A stretch of DNA of 17,953 bases, taken from the NCBI GenBank assembly GCA_007128495.1, contig SKXH01000212.1, forward strand, positions 1 through 17,953, in the 5' to 3' direction. This document shows, one piece after another, positions 8,258-15,633 of this stretch. Source of the DNA: Bacteroidota bacterium (GTDB lineage: Bacteria > Bacteroidota > Ignavibacteria > T3Sed10-11). A program made the position numbers and the translations under genes. How positions within the stretch are numbered: position 1 is the stretch's first letter; the number at the start of each line of letters is the position of its first letter. Under the pieces are notes generated by a model. That model did not search any database and was not told the origin of the DNA. It saw only the letters and a program-made list of their open reading frames with translations.

Positions 8258-9406
8258 TTAGAACCGTGCTACCAATTGCAGAGAGATCATAGAATTAGAA
8301 ATTCGTTCTGTTTCATATAACATTGTTTCTTTATAAACAAGTTTTGCAAGCGTGTTTCGATCTATCGCGTAACCGAGACCGCCCTCGATCTGAAAAACAT
8401 TGTGATCCCATCGATGTTCCATTCCGTCTACGGTTATTTTTGAAAATAATAACTGGTTCAGTCGTGCCGCAACAAACCATCTCGGGTGGAATGTGTATTT
8501 TGTCTCGGCATAATACCCAAATACGGTCAGCGCATCATTGACATTGGGATGATCCCAGTTGTTGTAAATTGCTTGTGAAAAAACCTGTATATGACCGCGG
8601 CTGTATTCAAGATCGATGCTGCCCGTATATTGCTGATAATCATTGGCAGTTTCACCATATGGAAGATATCCTTCTACATTTCCGGATAAGTAGCTCCCCC
8701 AATTGAAAGCGCCTCCGATGGTCAATCCCAAAAAAGGAGTAACACTGATGCGGAATAGCTTTCCCAGGTCGTTGTTCACGTTCAAGCTGTTCCCGTAACT
8801 GCCTGTATTGCTCACCGTGCCGTTCATCAAGGCGGCAAAATAATCCACGATGCCGATCGACCCGAACAGCATAACACCGGTTCCGTAAATTCCCCGGTCG
8901 AGTAGAGATAGACTCGACGGCAGGGCATCGGAACCACCCTGACCGCGATGTTGTAGTAATTCGTGTGCATCCTGAAACAAATATTCAGACATAACCACGG
9001 TATGGTATTGATAAATAAGGGGGAGATCGAACAGAAAATTATCGGCAGGAAAGCGGCGTGCATATAAATTCCCGAAGGGCATATCAAATTTACCTGCTTG
9101 TATATTCAACCCCAACGGTGAAATGTCCGATATACGGATAGCAAGATAATCGATATTGATGATCTGATCCTGATACGAACGCAAATTCACGTATGCGGTT
9201 ACCTTATCGGTAATGTATGCATCTGCCAGAACATCTAACCGCCAGAGAAATGTCGGCCGCCCCTCGTTGGTTGTCAGTTGCTGTGTGACGTCTGTCGATT
9301 GCGTGAACGCAGGTGATACCTGTCCGTAAACATCAAGCTGCGCCTTGATTCCCGGTAAATATACCGCACAGTTTAGTATAAATATTATTAATACCGATCG
9401 GATCAT
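8258..9406 (-). CDS. outer-membrane beta-barrel protein (porin-like)
   Basis: I place the start at the ATG at 9406 (382 residues); the reading frame also permits a TTG at 9418, but no ribosome site favours it. A hydrophobic signal peptide ending near LPGIKA is followed by QLDVYGQVSP and a long series of alternating hydrophobic/polar segments with many Tyr, Trp and Gly. The chain ends in LQLVARF, with the terminal Phe expected for BAM-inserted barrels. No haem motif or TonB box is visible. The length suits a barrel of about 14-16 strands, perhaps a porin. It starts 8 bases after the stop of the cupredoxin gene and ends 12 bases before the kinase gene, so all are likely co-transcribed. The substrate is unknown. 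It may be a passive channel or the scaffold for the neighbouring copper protein. Confidence 0.75.
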   Translation of the reverse strand: MIRSVLIIFILNCAVYLPGIKAQLDVYGQVSPAFTQSTDVTQQLTTNEGRPTFLWRLDVLADAYITDKVTAYVNLRSYQDQIINIDYLAIRISDISPLGLNIQAGKFDMPFGNLYARRFPADNFLFDLPLIYQYHTVVMSEYLFQDAHELLQHRGQGGSDALPSSLSLLDRGIYGTGVMLFGSIGIVDYFAALMNGTVSNTGSYGNSLNVNNDLGKLFRISVTPFLGLTIGGAFNWGSYLSGNVEGYLPYGETANDYQQYTGSIDLEYSRGHIQVFSQAIYNNWDHPNVNDALTVFGYYAETKYTFHPRWFVAARLNQLLFSKITVDGMEHRWDHNVFQIEGGLGYAIDRNTLAKLVYKETMLYETERISNSMISLQLVARF

Positions 9407-9414
9407 AATATTCG

Positions 9415-10140
9415 TCAATATATGAAGTTAATATGAGAAACTGTTCCGGGATTGATCTCGATTTCCCGGCTTTCAACAAGGTTTCTACCGTACCAGAAAT
9501 GAATGGTATAGCGGCCAGCAGGGATGTCCGGTATACTGTAATTTCCTTCTTCATCGGGAGTTGTAAAATACGGGTTATCGAGTACCAGTATCACTGCATT
9601 CATGTGGGCATGTATGTCGCAATAGATCCGGACAACACCGGGCGTATCAAATGTGACCGTGCGGAATTGTCCCTGTGGATATCGACCGAGGTCGAACTGT
9701 CGGGTTTGTGAGTAAGAAAATACGTTATGGAATACATCATCGTTGTTCGGGAAGACCACGGTAGTACCTTTCTGAATAGCGAGTACATGCGGATAAAACA
9801 TCAATTCGCGCTGATCGAGAATCACTCTGTTCGAAGAATAAGAACCGAGCGGATGCTGAACCGGTTCAATCGGTTCAAGGTAGATGACTGTTTTTTGCGG
9901 AAGTGTATATCTTTTCGGTTCGAGGGGCTGTCGGGTCTCGGGTGAACGAGCCGATCTGGACAAATATCTGTCTGTTATCCGCTGTCTGCCCATAAGTTCA
10001 TCACGGTCATCTCTCGTAATAGTTATCTCGCCGCGGATCGTACCAATATCCTCGCCGTTTTCACCGGAAGCGGGAGACAGCATCAATATCGATATTAATA
10101 TAAATCGTTTATATAACCGAGGTAACCGGTGCACCCTCAC
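9415..10140 (-). CDS. periplasmic cupredoxin with C-terminal CarboxypepD_reg-like domain
   Basis: The start is a GTG at 10140 with AAAGGA just upstream (241 residues); a second GTG two codons later is possible. A signal segment (about 10-27) is followed by a linker and a cupredoxin core (about 75-190). The copper ligands appear as H138 in the VFHN motif, and C174, H177 and M180 in CDIHAHM. The Cys-X2-His-X2-Met spacing is that of amicyanin-like short-loop sites, and proteins of this type are often labelled methylamine utilisation protein without evidence for that role. Residues about 195-240 (EGNYSIPDIPAGRYTIHFW) form a carboxypeptidase-regulatory-like beta-sandwich. It should be a soluble periplasmic one-electron carrier or copper sensor. 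It lies 26 bases after the cytochrome-barrel gene and just ahead of the porin and kinase genes. Ligands are clear; the partner is not. Confidence 0.85.
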   Translation of the reverse strand: MRVHRLPRLYKRFILISILMLSPASGENGEDIGTIRGEITITRDDRDELMGRQRITDRYLSRSARSPETRQPLEPKRYTLPQKTVIYLEPIEPVQHPLGSYSSNRVILDQRELMFYPHVLAIQKGTTVVFPNNDDVFHNVFSYSQTRQFDLGRYPQGQFRTVTFDTPGVVRIYCDIHAHMNAVILVLDNPYFTTPDEEGNYSIPDIPAGRYTIHFWYGRNLVESREIEINPGTVSHINFIY

Positions 10141-10166
10141 TCATCCTTTCGTGGTATTCTCATGTA

Positions 10167-11279
10167 CTAAATAAATATATGAAACATCATGATAAACTCG
10201 CTGAAGTTTGGTAGATCGTCGCTGAAATGCAGCCGGTATAAGGGGCGTGCTTCTAATCCCGGCAGGAAAAATAGTTCAGCTCCTACGCCTATGGCTTGTA
10301 TCAATCTATCGGGTGTTCCACCTGTCCCCAGATTGTACTGTAATTTTAGATCTATACCTTGTTGTATAAGATAGTTGAATTCGGTAAAGAAGAGTATGTA
10401 GTTCTCGGTAGATGCATCGGGTGGCTGTTTCCGGTTGACAAACATTATTTCGCCGAGAACGTTGAAGTTCCGCTCCAATCCGATACCTCCGAATATACCG
10501 TAGTTGATGGACTCGGATACAGAAGTTTTACTCCGGTACAGCGAACTGCCGAGGAGACCGTTTGTATTACCTTCCGATGATAAACGCCATTCGCCTCTGA
10601 GCGCGACGGCATTTATGTTCCCGTCGGAAAACCGTGCCGCACCCGGACTACCGTTGAATACACCGAAGTTAACGGTTGTATGATCGGTAATATATCCGAA
10701 CTCTGCACCGGTATCTTCGGCACGGGGTCCAAATGGAAGATCGATAATACCCGGTGCACCTTGACGGGTATAGACGTTGTGGTCGTCAATTCTTATACCG
10801 TATGCCGGCACAAATTTACCGACCTTCACATAACTATCAATTGACGGTATGTCAAGCATTCCGAATATTTCAAAACCTTGATATAATCCTATGTCGATAT
10901 AGAATAGAAGATCACGGGTTGTTTGCATCGAGAGATATATATCACCTTGCATCTGATAAAATGTACTGGAACCATTGTCTTCGTATAGCATCAGGGTACG
11001 GAAGTTCGTACCGGTCCGGATAAACTCATTTAAGCTTGTAGAAAATCCGTCGAGTCGCTGATCCTGCTGGTATGTTCGCATGGGGAGGACGGTTCTGCCG
11101 TAGTATTCTGCCCCGAATTCATTCCGCATCCCGCCGCCGGTAGGGTTCACGTGACATTCCTGACAACTCACACCCATATCAACGGCAAATCGGGGGAGTG
11201 CTTCAACGTCTACAGGACTTAAAAACCAACTGCCGGCCATTAGTATGATTATCAACTTAAGTAATCGTATCCATTTCAT
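10167..11279 (-). CDS. outer-membrane beta-barrel with N-terminal monohaem cytochrome c site
   Basis: The start is set at the ATG at 11279 (370 residues), which has AGGAG closely upstream and opens a signal peptide (residues 1-28); the frame extends further upstream without a ribosome site. Directly after the signal peptide comes a short haem module, LPRFAVDMGVSCQECHVNP, with the haem-c motif CQECH (C39, C42, H43) and a Gly/Asn-rich GGGMRNEFG segment. The rest (about 60-370) alternates in the manner of a transmembrane beta-barrel and ends in MMFHIFI. This order of signal peptide, single CXXCH and barrel matches the layout of Cyc2-type cytochrome-porin fusions, which move electrons across the outer membrane. 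Homology to Cyc2 itself is not shown here. It is the first well-supported gene of the minus-strand cluster, followed by the cupredoxin and porin genes. The distal haem ligand is not obvious. Confidence 0.82.
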   Translation of the reverse strand: MKWIRLLKLIIILMAGSWFLSPVDVEALPRFAVDMGVSCQECHVNPTGGGMRNEFGAEYYGRTVLPMRTYQQDQRLDGFSTSLNEFIRTGTNFRTLMLYEDNGSSTFYQMQGDIYLSMQTTRDLLFYIDIGLYQGFEIFGMLDIPSIDSYVKVGKFVPAYGIRIDDHNVYTRQGAPGIIDLPFGPRAEDTGAEFGYITDHTTVNFGVFNGSPGAARFSDGNINAVALRGEWRLSSEGNTNGLLGSSLYRSKTSVSESINYGIFGGIGLERNFNVLGEIMFVNRKQPPDASTENYILFFTEFNYLIQQGIDLKLQYNLGTGGTPDRLIQAIGVGAELFFLPGLEARPLYRLHFSDDLPNFSEFIMMFHIFI

Positions 11280-11328
11280 CTCCGTCTCCTGTTGATTGGT
11301 GGATAGTAAAAATAATATCGGGTGAAAC

Positions 11329-11418
11329 TTATAAAATTCGGGAGAGTAATACAAGTATAAGGACGATTATTAAGATGACTATAAATAACGGTCTATTCTT
11401 GCGTGGAAGTTGTTTCAT
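11329..11418 (-). CDS. possible 29-residue single-helix membrane peptide
   Basis: A short frame starts with ATG at 11418. It encodes a basic head (MKQLPRKNRP) and one strongly hydrophobic helix rich in Ile, Leu and Val, ending in SRIL. It ends 49 bases before the cytochrome-barrel start and lies just downstream of a TATAAT on the same strand. The head-plus-helix pattern is typical of real small inner-membrane peptides and would also suit a regulatory leader. No good ribosome site is visible, and AT-rich DNA can give such a frame by chance, so this is a tentative call. Confidence 0.35.
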   Translation of the reverse strand: MKQLPRKNRPLFIVILIIVLILVLLSRIL

Positions 11419-11422
11419 TTCG

Positions 11423-11451
11423 TTGATTCTGCTCGTAAATAACAGTATATT
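11423..11451 (+). promoter_or_regulatory. sigma70-like promoter for the plus-strand hypothetical/PPIase operon
   Basis: TTGATT (11423-11428) and TATATT (11446-11451) are 17 bases apart, about 37 bases before the ATG at 11488. The -10 box overlaps a TATAAT read on the other strand, so the two directions may compete. The evidence is consensus match and position only. Confidence 0.4.
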
Positions 11452-11454
11452 ATA
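11449..11454 (-). promoter_or_regulatory. candidate -10 box for the minus-strand cytochrome-barrel cluster
   Basis: Read on the minus strand, 11454-11449 is a perfect TATAAT, with transcription expected to start near 11442. No convincing -35 box lies 16-18 bases upstream, so the promoter may be weak, activator-dependent or use another sigma factor. It is placed to drive the tiny peptide frame and the cytochrome-barrel gene with a leader of about 160 bases before the latter. Confidence 0.3.
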
Positions 11455-11487
11455 ACTTTTGAACACTATTTTTTGGTGAACGGTTTC

Positions 11488-11928
11488 ATGGAGATTCGAA
11501 GCGAAATAAGTCAATTTATCGATTCGGTCGATTCATTTTCACAAAATCGTCTGCAAAATAAGGAGGATGTTTCCATACTTTTACAGCTCAGCCGCGATGA
11601 AGGAAAAGAGCAGGTTTTTGACGATCTTACCTTCCATGCAAAATACATATATCGTGTATTCGGCATCCTCAAGCGTACTATGCCCGGCTCCGAGGCATAC
11701 CCGAAATTATCGGCTGAATTCAAAGAAGGCGTCGAAAAGGTCGGAACGCTTATGCGCACACTTGTAAAGGAGGCGCCGGATGATGTTAAATACCAATTTA
11801 TGAGGCGATATTTTAGTATGACCCGTGAGTGTATGGATAATCTGCTCGGTATTTCATACGATTTGAGTTGGATCAAGAATTGGCACATAGATAAGAGCGA
11901 TAATTCAGAGGACAAGGATCAGAGGTGA
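11488..11928 (+). CDS. hypothetical all-helical cytoplasmic protein
   Basis: The start is the ATG at 11488 (146 residues); a TTG at 11473 in the same frame is less likely. I do not recognise the family. The protein lacks a signal peptide, membrane helix or cysteine motif, and its composition and heptad-like spacing of hydrophobic residues suggest a bundle of helices. Features that look conserved in style include SRDEGKEQVFDDLTFHAKYIYRV (about residues 35-57) and an Arg-rich YQFMRRYFSMTRE segment (about 102-114). The tail is charged. Its stop overlaps the GTG start of the prolyl isomerase gene (GTGA), so the two are probably co-expressed. A link to envelope protein folding is a guess from that position only. 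Confidence 0.75.
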   Translation: MEIRSEISQFIDSVDSFSQNRLQNKEDVSILLQLSRDEGKEQVFDDLTFHAKYIYRVFGILKRTMPGSEAYPKLSAEFKEGVEKVGTLMRTLVKEAPDDVKYQFMRRYFSMTRECMDNLLGISYDLSWIKNWHIDKSDNSEDKDQR

Positions 11929-13784
11929 AGGAAATGAATAGAAGTATAATCATTTATACGATTATTTGTGCAATCTTTATTTCCTGGGTAACCGGACTGT
12001 CAGTTGCTCAGACCGACGACGGAGATGTCCCTGTTGCAAGAATCGGGCCGACCGACATTACACGGGATGAATTTAGAAAACGGTTTGAATTAACACCCTG
12101 GCCGGGAAAACATAGAGAAGGAATTCTGGATGTCATAAAGGAGGAGATTCTTTATTCAATGATCGCAGAGCGGTTACTTGCACTCGAAGCCGAACGGCGG
12201 GAGTATACCGAAGATCGTGGAGTACAGCAGATGGTTGAACGAATGAAGCGGTTTTATGTAAAGGATCAATTATATGCTGACGAAGTGCAGGGTGTCGTTG
12301 AGGTTGAAGAGGAGGACCTCCGTCAGGAATATTTCCGGTCGAAGACCGATGCCTCTGTGAGTTTTCTGTTTTTTGAAAGCAGAGCTGAAGCCGATATGGT
12401 GTACGAGAGAATTGAGGCCGGTACTCCCTTCGATCGCATTGTGCTCGATAACCCCGACCATATGATATCCGATCATCATGTTGATTGGGATATGACGCAT
12501 CCGAATCTCATCGATGTCCTCGATGATATGGAACCGGGAGATGTATCAAATCCCGTGCCGACCGAGTATGGTTTTTATATTGTAAAACTTGAAGATTTGA
12601 CGGTCGATCCGCTTATGACGGAAGCGGAATTTAACCGCTTAAAGCCATCTCTCGAAAAAGAATTACGGTCACGCTGGGAAAAACCGGCGGCGCGTGAGTT
12701 TGTCGGCGAGGTAATCGGTGAAACGCATATTCAGGTGCATAGCCGGGGTATGGGTTTGCTGCTCAGTGAAATGGAACGCGTGCTCGAGCAAAAACGTGCT
12801 ATGCAATTTTCGGGAAATCCGATGATTGTTTTTAACGACCTCGATTTCGATGAAATGATAGCGGCATTAAACGACGAGCTCGACACATCCCTTATAACAT
12901 ACGGCGACCATCACTGGGCGGTCGGCGAGATGCTCAATCAACTCCGGTTATTCGGAGTCTGGTTTCAGCAAGATACAGATGTTCCCGTACTTCCTCAACT
13001 GCGAAATATTATCGAAGATGTTGTCGTCGATGAAGTGCTCTCGAATAAGGGAATGGAGCGAAACTATCACGAACTTCCGGATATACGCCGGGAGATCGAG
13101 ACATGGAAAAATCATTTTATCGCAGAATTGCTCAAGCGCGATGTGATACGGGATATAGAATTGGATGAGGACGATCTCTATGAATATTACGAAGTAAACC
13201 GCGAACAATTTGTTCGCCCCGTTGAGGTAAATATACGCGAGATACGTGTCGATACGCGCGCAGAAGCTAATAACATACTTGTACAATTAGATTCCGGTCG
13301 GGATTTCGAAGAGCTTGCACGACTGCATTCCCGACGAAAATGGGCGGCGGAGCAGGGCGGTGAATTCGGGTTTTTCCCCTCAACTTTGTACGGTGATATT
13401 GGAAGAATAGCGGCGACGCTGGAACCAGGTGAACGATTCGGACCGGTGCAGGTACCCGAAGGTTACTCGATTTTTAAGTTGATCGATAAACGTGAACCGG
13501 AGGAAGATCTTAATCAACCATTCGAAGAAGTAAAAGAATCGATCGCATCGATTATGACCCGCGAGAAAAGTGATCAGATTATATCACGCATAATATCGGA
13601 TATAGCCGATGAGTATCCTGTGAGCATCGATTATGATGTGCTTGACGGGACAGAAGTGACGCAAATTCAAATGTTTGCAATCAGATATTTCGGATTCGGC
13701 GGAAAATATCCCGCCGTGCCCATGCTCGATCGACAAATAGGATGGATATTTGAAGGCATGAAAGATCAGATGATAATTCCGTAA
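11925..13784 (+). CDS. periplasmic peptidyl-prolyl isomerase/chaperone with two parvulin domains
   Basis: This protein of 619 residues (from GTG 11925, with AAGGA upstream; ATG 11934 is an equally plausible start) begins with a signal or anchor helix (about 6-28, ending SVAQ). A SurA_N-like helical region (35-130) follows, carrying an ITRDEFRKRFE motif. The first parvulin-like module (about 143-225) contains FLFFESRAEADMV and a 'NPVPTEYGFYIVKL' end. A long helical insert spans 230-430. The second module (about 432-525) is more typical: VNIREIRV, FEELARLHS, EQGGEFGFF, and 'GPVQVPEGYSIFKL'. The first module lacks the Gly-Gly-(Asp/Glu)-(Leu/Phe)-Gly loop, so only the second is likely to be catalytic. 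The layout recalls SurA or PpiD, which help outer-membrane proteins fold, fitting an organism that makes several barrels. It is preceded by the helical hypothetical gene with a 4-base overlap. Confidence 0.88.
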   Translation: MKEMNRSIIIYTIICAIFISWVTGLSVAQTDDGDVPVARIGPTDITRDEFRKRFELTPWPGKHREGILDVIKEEILYSMIAERLLALEAERREYTEDRGVQQMVERMKRFYVKDQLYADEVQGVVEVEEEDLRQEYFRSKTDASVSFLFFESRAEADMVYERIEAGTPFDRIVLDNPDHMISDHHVDWDMTHPNLIDVLDDMEPGDVSNPVPTEYGFYIVKLEDLTVDPLMTEAEFNRLKPSLEKELRSRWEKPAAREFVGEVIGETHIQVHSRGMGLLLSEMERVLEQKRAMQFSGNPMIVFNDLDFDEMIAALNDELDTSLITYGDHHWAVGEMLNQLRLFGVWFQQDTDVPVLPQLRNIIEDVVVDEVLSNKGMERNYHELPDIRREIETWKNHFIAELLKRDVIRDIELDEDDLYEYYEVNREQFVRPVEVNIREIRVDTRAEANNILVQLDSGRDFEELARLHSRRKWAAEQGGEFGFFPSTLYGDIGRIAATLEPGERFGPVQVPEGYSIFKLIDKREPEEDLNQPFEEVKESIASIMTREKSDQIISRIISDIADEYPVSIDYDVLDGTEVTQIQMFAIRYFGFGGKYPAVPMLDRQIGWIFEGMKDQMIIP

Positions 13785-13798
13785 CGAGTATTTTATAT

Positions 13799-14128
13799 AT
13801 GGATCAAGAAGCTATACTTGCTGAATTAGAAAATCTTGTCTCATCGCTCGGATTGCAGATCAGGTATGAGAAAGGAGATTTTAAAGGTGGTGATTGTATT
13901 CTCTATGATCAGAACCTTGTTGTAATGAATAAAAAAAATACCCTTCCGCAAAAAATTGCATTGCTGTCAAGGGTCGTCGGTATGTACGGCGGAGACGATC
14001 TTTTTATGAAACCGCTCATACGTCAGGTTATTGACGATGAGATGGCCCGATACCGTGAACAGCTTCGTGAAACACAATCGACAGGACAGATAGATGAAAA
14101 TTCTGATACTCAACGGTCCGAATCTTAA
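13799..14128 (+). CDS. small hypothetical protein, 109 residues
   Basis: The ATG at 13799 follows the isomerase stop by 14 bases, with no clear ribosome site. I do not assign a family. The first 65 residues read like a compact alpha/beta fold with a motif YEKGDFKGGDCILYDQNLVVMNK (22-44), then a helical stretch that includes ALLSRVVGMYGGDDLFMKPLIRQVI, and a polar tail. Small proteins with a 'F.GG.C.....(I/V)..N' pattern sit in similar positions in FCB genomes, but I cannot name one. The tail overlaps the aroQ start by 35 bases, so they are translated from one message. No signal peptide or membrane segment. Confidence 0.72.
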   Translation: MDQEAILAELENLVSSLGLQIRYEKGDFKGGDCILYDQNLVVMNKKNTLPQKIALLSRVVGMYGGDDLFMKPLIRQVIDDEMARYREQLRETQSTGQIDENSDTQRSES

Positions 14129-14531
14129 TACACTCGGAAAACGCGAGCCCGAAGTTTACGGAACTCACACATTGAGCGATCTTGAGCGGATGCTTGAGAA
14201 GTCGTTCCCCGAAGATTCCTTTGAATTCCTGCAATCGAATGAAGAAGGAAAGCTCGTCTCACGTCTCAACCAGTGTCTCGATGATCCGATCGACGGTGTT
14301 GTATTTAACCCCGGAGCGTATACCCATTATTCATATGCTTTGCGGGATGCGGTATCGATGCTGAAAATACCGGTGGTTGAAGTTCATCTCTCAAACCTCC
14401 ACTCGCGTGAATCGTTCCGCACAAAATCGGTTATTGCCGGTGTCTGTGCCGGTCAGATTTCAGGTTTCGGAATGTTCAGTTATATTCTCGGTGTTGAAGC
14501 AGTGAAGAACCGGAAAAATCAAAAGGATTGA
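14094..14531 (+). CDS. aroQ: 3-dehydroquinate dehydratase, type II
   Basis: A 145-residue type II dehydroquinase, the usual length for the family. It removes water from 3-dehydroquinate to give 3-dehydroshikimate in the shikimate path to aromatic amino acids. Signatures are the N-terminal NGPNLNTLGKREPEVYG (7-23) with catalytic Tyr Y22, FNPGAYTHYSYALRDA (71-86) with N72 and H78, and VEVHLSNLHSRESFR (95-109) with H98 and the Arg/Glu substrate contacts. The C-terminal GQISGFGMFSYILG (120-133) is also typical. Family members usually have THTS where this has THYS, a mild change. AGGA lies 7 bases upstream of the ATG, inside the previous gene. It is followed after 3 bases by the HAD gene. Confidence 0.97.
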   Translation: MKILILNGPNLNTLGKREPEVYGTHTLSDLERMLEKSFPEDSFEFLQSNEEGKLVSRLNQCLDDPIDGVVFNPGAYTHYSYALRDAVSMLKIPVVEVHLSNLHSRESFRTKSVIAGVCAGQISGFGMFSYILGVEAVKNRKNQKD

Positions 14532-14534
14532 TCA

Positions 14535-15218
14535 ATGATCAAAGCTATTGTATTCGATCTTGATAATACGCTTGTCGACTTTATGGCAATGAAGAAACAG
14601 GCAGTCGATGCCGCCATTCGTGCTATGATCGATGCGGGATTACAACTTACGTTTGAAGAAGCACGCCAAAAAATTGATCACATATACCGGGAACGCGGCA
14701 TAGAGTTCCAAAAGGTATTTGATACATTATTGTATGATGAAACAAACAAACTCGATTATAAAGTGTTGGCTGCCGGAATTGTTGCATACCGGCGCGCCCG
14801 GGAGGCGGCGCTTGTTCCGTATCCTCATGTTTTTATGACGCTGGTACAATTGATCAAGAGGGGTATTAAACTTGCAGTCGTTTCCGATGCACCCAGCCGC
14901 GAGGCATGGCTGCGATTGACGTATCTAAATCTGCATCACCTGTTCGATGTTGTACTGACCTACGAGGATACCGGTGAATATAAACCGAGTCCGGTTCCAT
15001 TCAGGAAAGCGCTCGAACGGCTTGGTACCGATGCATCGGAGGCATTGATGGTCGGCGACTGGGCTGAACGTGATATGGTAGGTGCGGCAAAGGTCGGGAT
15101 GAAGACGGTGTTCGCACGGTATGGGGATATATTCGGGACGGTAAATTCCGGTGCCGATTATGAAATAAACGATATTCAGGATATAATTACGATCGTTGAT
15201 AATCAAAACGAAAATTAA
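14535..15218 (+). CDS. HAD-superfamily hydrolase (phosphatase)
   Basis: A 227-residue haloacid dehalogenase-fold protein. Motif I is DLDNTL with nucleophile D8 and acid D10; motif II gives S117 in VVSDAP; motif III is K150 in GEYKPSP; motif IV is VGDWAERD with D175 and D180. A helical cap of about 70 residues sits between motifs I and II, as in the phosphoglycolate phosphatase/YjjG-like branch. All catalytic residues are present, so it should hydrolyse a small phosphorylated metabolite. The substrate cannot be read from sequence; nucleotide, phosphoglycolate or other sugar phosphates are the usual choices. It lies 3 bases after aroQ and 12 before acpS, so it is part of the same run of genes. 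Confidence 0.9.
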   Translation: MIKAIVFDLDNTLVDFMAMKKQAVDAAIRAMIDAGLQLTFEEARQKIDHIYRERGIEFQKVFDTLLYDETNKLDYKVLAAGIVAYRRAREAALVPYPHVFMTLVQLIKRGIKLAVVSDAPSREAWLRLTYLNLHHLFDVVLTYEDTGEYKPSPVPFRKALERLGTDASEALMVGDWAERDMVGAAKVGMKTVFARYGDIFGTVNSGADYEINDIQDIITIVDNQNEN

Positions 15219-15230
15219 TGTGGTTTTTTT

Positions 15231-15608
15231 ATGATACAGGGAATTGGCATCGACATAATCGAAATCGACCGCATCCGTGAAATGATCGAGCGGCACGGTG
15301 ATAGATTTGTTCTGAAGATATTCACCGATAGGGAGATTGAGTACTGCAGGTCGAAGAAAATACCGTTTCAGCATTTTGCCGGTCGCTATGCCGCAAAAGA
15401 AGCGTTCAGCAAAGCAATTGCTACCGGTTGGCGGGGAGAGTTTCGATGGCGGGACATCGAGGTGTCAAATAACGAATTCGGCCAACCGTCAATTACCCTG
15501 TATGGAAAACTTGCCGAACGTATCGGGTCAGACAAGGTGTTGATATCTATGTCGCACTCCGATAATACGGTCGTTGCGTTTGTGGTAATAGAGAAGCTAA
15601 CTGCTTGA
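15231..15608 (+). CDS. acpS: holo-[acyl-carrier-protein] synthase
   Basis: A 125-residue AcpS-type phosphopantetheinyl transferase, close to the usual family length. It moves 4'-phosphopantetheine from CoA to the serine of apo-ACP, making ACP active for fatty acid synthesis. The N-terminal GIGIDIIEIDRI (4-15) holds the Mg-binding D8. FAGRYAAKEAFSKA (49-62) holds E57 and the CoA-binding basic residues. The C-terminal ISMSHSDNTVVAFVV is the third family box. The start ATG has no strong ribosome site, only a T-run just upstream, but the D8 motif lies so close to the N-terminus that this start is secure. Confidence 0.96.
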   Translation: MIQGIGIDIIEIDRIREMIERHGDRFVLKIFTDREIEYCRSKKIPFQHFAGRYAAKEAFSKAIATGWRGEFRWRDIEVSNNEFGQPSITLYGKLAERIGSDKVLISMSHSDNTVVAFVVIEKLTA

Positions 15609-15633
15609 TATTTAATTTCCCGTTTCGTATTAT
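15605..15633 (+). promoter_or_regulatory. sigma70-like promoter near the MerR-type gene
   Basis: TTGATA (15605-15610) and TATTAT (15628-15633) are 17 bases apart, a strong consensus match that overlaps the last codons of acpS. The -10 box ends directly before the ATG at 15634, so a transcript starting near 15640 would exclude that ATG. Translation would then begin almost leaderless at the ATG at 15646. Either the promoter is real and the shorter start is used, or it is a chance match in AT-rich DNA. Confidence 0.4.

Noticed and set aside
11511..11915. 134-residue minus-strand frame opposite the helical hypothetical gene
   Set aside because: It lies wholly within the plus-strand gene, which has operon context, a promoter and a coupled stop/start; the minus frame has no supporting features.
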